Below, piece by piece: positions 59,025 to 64,000 of a stretch of 64,000 nucleotides of DNA. The notes under the pieces are model-generated. The model worked only from the letters and a program-made list of their open reading frames with translations, made no database searches and was not told the origin of the DNA. Position 1 is the stretch's first letter. Every line of letters begins with the position of its first letter. Where the stretch lies: NCBI GenBank assembly GCA_024279425.1, contig JAJRRO010000046.1:62001-126000 (forward strand), in the 5' to 3' direction. Source of the stretch: Bacteroidota bacterium. Its GTDB lineage: Bacteria > Bacteroidota > Bacteroidia > Flavobacteriales > Flavobacteriaceae. The translations under genes and the position numbers were made by a program.

Positions 59025-59939
59025 ATGTTGAACCTTAATATAAAAGATGAAACTTCTAGGTTAAAAGCGGTGGTGTTAGGCACGGCCCATAAAAGTGGTG
59101 GAATACCAAAGCCCAAAGAGGCTTATGACCCCAAATCCTTGGAACACATTTTGGCAGGAACCTATCCCAAAGAGGAAGATATGATTGCTGAAATGGAGGC
59201 TTTTGCCCGGGTTTTTAGAAGACACGGCGTAGAAGTTTTTCGTCCAGAAGTGCTTAAGGATTGTAATCAAATTTTTTCTAGGGACATTGCTTTCGTTATT
59301 GAAAATAAGTTGATCAAGGCAAATATTTTACCGGATAGGGAGGAAGAGTTCGAGGCTATTTTACACGTTTTAGATAGAATTGACCCTGAATTGATCCTAT
59401 ACCCTCCAAAGGAGGTTCATGTTGAGGGTGGTGATGTTATGCCTTGGAATGACCATATATTTATTGGTACTTATACAGGTGAGGATTACCCTGATTACAT
59501 TACCGCGCGGACCAATTGGGATGGCGTCGAGTACATTAAAAAAATGTTTCCTCACAAAAAGGTAAAAGCATTTGAGCTAAGAAAGTCTTTGACCAATCCC
59601 AAGGAAAATGCATTGCATTTAGATTGCTGTTTTCAGCCAATAGGAAAGGACAAGGCTATATTGCATAAAAATGGTTTTTTGGTAGAGGAAGAGTATGAAT
59701 GGTTATTGAATTATTTTGGAAAGGAAAATGTCTTTGAGATTACGGCCAATGAGATGTATCAAATGAACAGTAATGTATTTTCAATTTCCCCGAGCATTGT
59801 GGTTTCAGAGCGTAATTTTACAAGACTTAATAATTGGCTACGAGAACAAGGTTTGACGGTTGAGGAAATTCCATATACCGAAGTATCCAAACAGGGCGGA
59901 CTGCTTCGCTGTAGTACTTTACCGCTGATAAGGGAATAA
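59025..59939 (+). CDS. Arginine-deiminase-superfamily hydrolase (DDAH-like)
   Basis: 304 residues from ATG 59025. Guanidino-modifying fold with EVFRPEVL, CNQIFSRDIAFV (about 82-93), VHVEGGDVM (His-Glu-Gly-Gly-Asp), HLDCCFQPIG (catalytic His region) and the C-terminal nucleophile Cys296 in GGLLRCSTLPL. This fits dimethylarginine dimethylaminohydrolases or related amidinotransferases; classical arginine deiminase is longer. It likely releases citrulline or a related product; the substrate is uncertain. Confidence 0.8.
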   Translation: MLNLNIKDETSRLKAVVLGTAHKSGGIPKPKEAYDPKSLEHILAGTYPKEEDMIAEMEAFARVFRRHGVEVFRPEVLKDCNQIFSRDIAFVIENKLIKANILPDREEEFEAILHVLDRIDPELILYPPKEVHVEGGDVMPWNDHIFIGTYTGEDYPDYITARTNWDGVEYIKKMFPHKKVKAFELRKSLTNPKENALHLDCCFQPIGKDKAILHKNGFLVEEEYEWLLNYFGKENVFEITANEMYQMNSNVFSISPSIVVSERNFTRLNNWLREQGLTVEEIPYTEVSKQGGLLRCSTLPLIRE

Positions 59940-60026
59940 ACAGTAAATCGGATTCGGTAAAAAATTCATTAAATCGCTTTAAATCAGTATGTTGTTGTGG
60001 ATTGGCTAAAATTTATCAACTTAGAT

Positions 60027-60057
60027 TTGTAAAACTAGACGACTGGTCATATATTTG
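60027..60057 (+). promoter_or_regulatory. TetR gene promoter with embedded operator copy 1
   Basis: TTG at 60027-60029, 20-base spacer, TATATTTG at 60050-60057. The motif GACTGGTCA (60041-60049; longer form ACTAGACGACTGGTCA at 60034-60049) abuts the -7 box, so a bound repressor would block RNA polymerase. Confidence 0.65.
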
Positions 60058-60075
60058 CGCCTGAAAGTGTTGAAC

Positions 60076-60672
60076 ATGATTAAAACCCTAAAGCACGAAA
60101 TTAAAGTGGATTACCTTTTGGAAAAAGGTATGGGAATACTATGGTGCAAGGGTTATAATGGTACCAGTGTCAACGACATAGTAAAGGCGGCTGGTATCCC
60201 AAAGGGATCATTTTATTTTTATTTTGATAGCAAGGAAGATTTTGCCGTCAAAGCTATAGAAGTGTATTTCGGTCAACAGTTTACACCTGCTCGTGAAATT
60301 TTGTTGAACACCAATGTTTCGCCAAAACAACGTCTTTTAGATTTTTATGGGTACCGCACTAAAATGCTAAAGGAAGAATTAAATTGTAAAATGGGGTGCT
60401 TGGCTTCTAACTTGGGTAGTGAAATGGCTGAGCATAGCGAAAGAATAAGGACGATAATCGTTGAAAAAGAGAAGATGATCCATGCTCAGATTACTTCGGT
60501 AATACAAGAAGCACAGGACTGTGGTGAAATTGATTCCTCATCAAACCCTGCTGATATCGTCGCCTTTTTTGAAGATGCTGGCAAAGGGGCAATGATCAGT
60601 ATGAAAGAGATGCAGAGCAGTTACCCAATTGATAATTTTATGAACATGATAAAGGTGATGCTATTCAATTGA
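60076..60672 (+). CDS. TetR-family transcriptional regulator
   Basis: 198 residues from ATG 60076 (MIKTLKHEIKVDYLLEKGM). Helix-turn-helix TSVNDIVKAAGIPKGSFYFYFDSKEDF (about residues 33-59) and a TetR ligand domain resembling the YcdC/AcrR C-terminal type. The -7 box at 60050-60057 excludes starts upstream. It probably represses itself and the MMPL exporter gene downstream, because the same GACTGGTCA motif recurs ahead of both. Confidence 0.9.
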   Translation: MIKTLKHEIKVDYLLEKGMGILWCKGYNGTSVNDIVKAAGIPKGSFYFYFDSKEDFAVKAIEVYFGQQFTPAREILLNTNVSPKQRLLDFYGYRTKMLKEELNCKMGCLASNLGSEMAEHSERIRTIIVEKEKMIHAQITSVIQEAQDCGEIDSSSNPADIVAFFEDAGKGAMISMKEMQSSYPIDNFMNMIKVMLFN

Positions 60673-60687
60673 TTTTTTTTACAAATA

Positions 60688-60703
60688 ACTAGATGACTGG
60701 TCA
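60688..60703 (+). promoter_or_regulatory. Operator-like motif copy 2
   Basis: ACTAGATGACTGGTCA, 13 of 14 leading bases shared with copy 1 and containing the palindrome TGAC-TG-GTCA (60694-60703). It lies 15 bases after the TetR stop codon. Confidence 0.6.
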
Positions 60704-60824
60704 ATTATTTTTTTGGGCAACATAAATTTTTTTCGATACTTGTCCTTAATTAATGGATTTGAATCGTCATAAGAAAGGAAACTAAACGCTAACTATTTTA
60801 AAACCCTTTGGCCTTTATGATAAA

Positions 60825-60834
60825 CGACTGGTCA
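60825..60834 (+). promoter_or_regulatory. Operator-like motif copy 3
   Basis: CGACTGGTCA, identical to the core of copy 1, 19 bases before the MMPL exporter ATG at 60854. Confidence 0.6.
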
Positions 60835-60853
60835 ACTAAACAATCAACGATAT

Positions 60854-63184
60854 ATGAATGCACTTAAAAAGGCGGGAGATTCCGTCAACGCTTTTGCCAA
60901 AAACTGGGCCGAATTTGTTATTAAATTCAAATGGTCCGTACTGCTGCTTACTTTTGTACTGGCCCTTGGTCTGGCCTCACAAGGGAAAATGGAATTTGAT
61001 GGGGATTACCATGTCTTTTTCAGTGAATCCAATCCAGAATTGGAGGCGTTTGATGCCCTCCAGGAAAAATACACAAAAGATGATAATATTGTAATTGTTT
61101 TGGCTCCCGACAATGGTGATGTCTTTACAAGGGATAATCTTATTGCCATAGAAGAATTGACAGCTAGCGCATGGAATACACCTTATTCCTCTCGGGTTGA
61201 TGCTATAACAAACTTTCAGCATACGAGTGCCGTAGGAGATGATCTTTATGTTGATGACTTATCCTATGAATCAGCCAGTAAATCTGATGCTGAAATAAGA
61301 GAAATTAAGAAAAAGGCCATCAATGAGCCTCTGCTTCTTCATCGTATTATCAATGAAAAGGGTAGCGTAACGGCAATCAACGTTACCGTCCGATTGCCTG
61401 GTATTGACAGTGCTACTGAAATCCCCGAGGTGACTGTGGCCACGCGAAAAATGGTTGAGGACTTTAAAAATAAATACTCACAATTTGAAGTGTATACGAC
61501 TGGTTTGGTACCGCTGAATACCGCATTCTTCGAATCTTCGCAAAGCGACCTAGCACTAATTGGTATCATGTTGCTTATTGTGGTTATAGTGACATTTTTA
61601 CTTACGCGTAATCTTTTCGCCACTATCTCCACGCTTGTGGTAGTCTTATTTTCTATTATGAGTGCAGTTGGGTTTATTGGCCTTACGGGTATTAAGCTTA
61701 CACCGCCCTCTGCGGTATTTCCAACAATGATACTCACCTTAGCTGTTGCGGATAGTATACATATATTGGTTACCATGCTTCAAAAAGTGCGCAAGGATGG
61801 TATGACTAAAAAAGAAGCACTGGTCGAAAGCATGCGTCTCAATTTTATGCCTGTATTCATAACCAGTCTTACTACGGTCATCGGGTTTCTTACTATGAAT
61901 TTTGGCGATGTGCCCCCTTTCTGGCATTTAGGTAATATAACCGCTTTTGGTATGACCATGGCCTTTCTGTATTCCACGACGACCTTGCCGGCGCTTATGG
62001 CCATCTTTCCCATTTGGAAGAAAAAAGCGGCGGTAATAAGGGATGATAAAATAAGTCTGTATACCAAATTTGGACTTTTTGTGACCAAGCAACCAGCGCG
62101 GCTTACCCTAATTTCTTTGGTCATCATTGCTAGTTTGACCTATTTAGCAACATTGAATGTCTTTAACGATGAATTTGTAGAATATTTTGATGATTCCGTG
62201 CAATTTAGAAGAGACAGTGATTTTATAAACGACAATCTAACCGGATTTTACAATGTAGAGTTTTCTGTGGGAAGCGGTGAAAGTGGAGGAATCAACGAAC
62301 CGCAATACCTGAAAAAATTGAACGATTTTGAAGATTGGCTCAACGAACAACCCGAAGTGGTTCATGTTAATGCATTTAGTGAGGTGGCCCGAAGGGTAAA
62401 CCGTTCCATGCACGGCGATGATGAAAATTACTATCGGGTTCCTGAAAATCGTGAAGAAGCAGCCCAATATCTGTTATTGTATGAGCTCTCATTGCCATTT
62501 GGATTGGATTTAAATAATCAAATCAATGTAGATAAATCTGAATCACGGGTTACAGCAACATTGAAAAATATTTCCAGCGCAGAAATGATTGCCTTCTCCG
62601 ACCGTTCTGAGCAATGGCTAAAGGATAATACGCCCGATGCTATGCATGCCCTTGGTGTAAGTCCCACCATGATGTTTTCTAAACTGGGTTTTAGACAAGC
62701 CGACAGTATGTTTAATGGTAACATTGTAGCACTTATCCTAATCTCCTTAGTACTAATGCTTGCACTTCGTAGTTTCAAACTTGGTCTATTGAGCATTATA
62801 CCCAATGTTGCCCCAGTTTTGGTAGGTTTTGGAATTTGGGCACTTTATAAAGGACAGATCAATACAGGAATGGTTATCGTTTTTGGGATGACCTTAGGTA
62901 TTATTGTTGATGATACCGTACACTTTATGAGCAAGTTCCTGCGCGCACGACGCGAATTGGGATATGATGCCAAACAGGCAGTAATATATGCCTTTGAGAC
63001 CGTTGGGCGCGCCTTAACAACTACCACCGTGGTATTGTTAGCGGGATTCACTGTGCTTTCAACATCCTCATTTGCTTTGAACAGTTACATGGCGCGCATA
63101 ACCGTAATCATCGTCTTGTCAGCACTGATTATCGATTTTATACTACTTCCTTCACTTTTGATCTTGGTGAGTAAAAAAAAGTGA
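60854..63184 (+). CDS. MMPL/RND-family transporter
   Basis: 776 residues. About twelve transmembrane helices in two repeats of six, each preceded by a large periplasmic loop. Conserved membrane Asp residues: Asp300 in TLAVADSIHILVTML and Asp686-687 in GIIVDDTVHFMSKF, as in proton-driven HAE3-type exporters. Typical cargo are lipids or hydrophobic molecules. Followed by an outer-membrane LolA-like protein and preceded by a TetR gene: a lipid/hydrophobic export module by context. Confidence 0.9.
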   Translation: MNALKKAGDSVNAFAKNWAEFVIKFKWSVLLLTFVLALGLASQGKMEFDGDYHVFFSESNPELEAFDALQEKYTKDDNIVIVLAPDNGDVFTRDNLIAIEELTASAWNTPYSSRVDAITNFQHTSAVGDDLYVDDLSYESASKSDAEIREIKKKAINEPLLLHRIINEKGSVTAINVTVRLPGIDSATEIPEVTVATRKMVEDFKNKYSQFEVYTTGLVPLNTAFFESSQSDLALIGIMLLIVVIVTFLLTRNLFATISTLVVVLFSIMSAVGFIGLTGIKLTPPSAVFPTMILTLAVADSIHILVTMLQKVRKDGMTKKEALVESMRLNFMPVFITSLTTVIGFLTMNFGDVPPFWHLGNITAFGMTMAFLYSTTTLPALMAIFPIWKKKAAVIRDDKISLYTKFGLFVTKQPARLTLISLVIIASLTYLATLNVFNDEFVEYFDDSVQFRRDSDFINDNLTGFYNVEFSVGSGESGGINEPQYLKKLNDFEDWLNEQPEVVHVNAFSEVARRVNRSMHGDDENYYRVPENREEAAQYLLLYELSLPFGLDLNNQINVDKSESRVTATLKNISSAEMIAFSDRSEQWLKDNTPDAMHALGVSPTMMFSKLGFRQADSMFNGNIVALILISLVLMLALRSFKLGLLSIIPNVAPVLVGFGIWALYKGQINTGMVIVFGMTLGIIVDDTVHFMSKFLRARRELGYDAKQAVIYAFETVGRALTTTTVVLLAGFTVLSTSSFALNSYMARITVIIVLSALIIDFILLPSLLILVSKKK

Positions 63185-63265
63185 GGTCACCCTAGGCACA
63201 AGTCAATTAAAACCAGAATTAAAACTAGATAAATAATGTTCACATTAAACGTAAATCACACAACG

Positions 63266-64000
63266 ATGAGAAAATCAATATTAACTATCATGGCATTTTT
63301 TGGGCTAATCCTTATTTATGCCCAGACCGCGGAAGATCGCGGATTGCAAATAGCCATAGCGGCCGAAGAGGCCGATTTGGGATTTGAGAGTTCCACTGTA
63401 GAGCTTAAAATGATCCTAAAGAACAAAAACGGACAAACCAGCGAAAGATCCATGACTACTAGGACATTGGAGTTGACTGAGGATGGGGACAAGTCTCTAA
63501 TAGTATTCAACAGTCCCAAAGATGTTAAAGGAACAGCGACCTTAACCTACACACATAAAGAGGGTTCTGACGATCAATGGTTGTATTTGCCCTCCATAAA
63601 AAGGGTAAAACGAATTTCATCCAATAACAAATCCGGTCCATTTGTTGGGAGCGAGTTTGCCTATGAGGACCTTTCGTCGCAAGAGGTAGAGAAATACGGC
63701 TATAAGTTCTTGGAAGAGAAGGGAAGTCTGCTTTTGGTAGAGCAAGACCCAGTGGATCCAAAATCGGGATATACACGTCGCATAGTGACCTATAATAAAG
63801 ACAAAGGGTATAGAATTGAAAAAGTGGAGTTCTATGATCGAAAGAATGCCTTATTAAAAACTCTGACCTATAACGACTATAGACTGTATAAGAACAAATT
63901 TTGGCGTGCAGCCACTTTTAATATGGTCAACCATCAGAGTAATAAGGAAACCCTATTGGAATTTAGCAACTACGACTTTGGGGTAAACTTTTCCGATGAC
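63266..64000 (+). CDS. Outer-membrane lipoprotein-sorting (LolA-like) protein, truncated by window
   Basis: 245 codons to the right edge, no stop reached. Signal peptide MRKSILTIMAFFGLILIYAQ, then the PF17131-like pattern: ELKMILKNKNGQTSERSMTTRTLE, WLYLPSIKRVKRISSNNKSGPFVGSEFAYEDL, and RRIVTYNKDKGYRIEKVEFYDRK. Such proteins accompany MMPL exporters and probably receive a lipid in the periplasm. An in-frame ATG at 63236 would add 10 residues but spoils the signal peptide. The gap to the exporter is 81 bases. Confidence 0.85.
   Translation, partial: MRKSILTIMAFFGLILIYAQTAEDRGLQIAIAAEEADLGFESSTVELKMILKNKNGQTSERSMTTRTLELTEDGDKSLIVFNSPKDVKGTATLTYTHKEGSDDQWLYLPSIKRVKRISSNNKSGPFVGSEFAYEDLSSQEVEKYGYKFLEEKGSLLLVEQDPVDPKSGYTRRIVTYNKDKGYRIEKVEFYDRKNALLKTLTYNDYRLYKNKFWRAATFNMVNHQSNKETLLEFSNYDFGVNFSDD

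Overview
The window reads as chromosomal DNA of a marine-type Flavobacteriaceae member (Bacteroidota). Evidence: a SusC/SusD-type TonB receptor pair; DUF5723, DUF4136 and DUF1569 proteins; the rpsL-rpsG-fusA-rpsJ-rplC... order running unbroken through secY, infA, rpoA and rplQ; short zinc-free L36 and S14; AT-rich codons with frequent TTG/GTG candidate starts; and repeated Bacteroidota-type promoters (TTG, 18-20 bp, TAnnTTTG) in front of genes. No rRNA, tRNA, CRISPR array, prophage or complete insertion sequence was seen.

Layout. 1-6.4 kb (mostly minus): a partial GT2 glycosyltransferase, a SAM methyltransferase, a KAS III-like condensing enzyme and gcvP, then a plus-strand UbiA-like membrane protein. 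6.2-7.4 kb: an ECF sigma factor with a tiny zinc-finger-like partner, divergent from a rhodanese lipoprotein. 7.5-11.4 kb (minus): purK-purE-M3 peptidase, with a 15-copy heptamer repeat between purE and the peptidase. 11.5-14.3 kb (plus): an HPRT-adenylate kinase fusion, obg and a DUF4136 lipoprotein. 14.4-16.4 kb (minus): two DoxX paralogs and an atypical SDR. 16.5-24.4 kb: mpl, a MITE-like element, a DUF1569 protein, radC, a deacetylase-like protein with altered active-site motifs, a YjjG nucleotidase and three envelope proteins. 24.4-27.4 kb: rarA, a rhomboid protease and rlmB. 27.4-35.5 kb (minus): a SusC-SusD-lipoprotein uptake locus followed by an arylsulfotransferase-like lipoprotein and a secreted protein.

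36.1-53.3 kb (plus): one long translation super-operon of 32 genes (S12 through L17), driven by a near-ideal promoter and closed by a strong terminator. It includes L30 and L36, which are short and easily missed. A structured, terminator-like leader sits between rpsJ and rplC. An odd heptamer-repeat spacer lies between rpsE and rpmD. 53.3-60 kb (plus): carA, eno, a GT5 glycogen synthase, gltA and an arginine-deiminase-superfamily hydrolase, mostly with their own promoters or terminators. 60-64 kb: a TetR regulator, an MMPL/RND exporter and a truncated outer-membrane LolA-like protein, linked by three copies of one operator-like motif.

Most of the window is housekeeping. I do not see a clearly new multi-gene system. 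The signals most worth a second look are the period-7 intergenic repeats of three unrelated sequences, the TIR element at 17.9 kb, the rpsJ-rplC leader, the TetR/RND operator triplet, the HPRT-Adk fusion and the substituted deacetylase-like protein.
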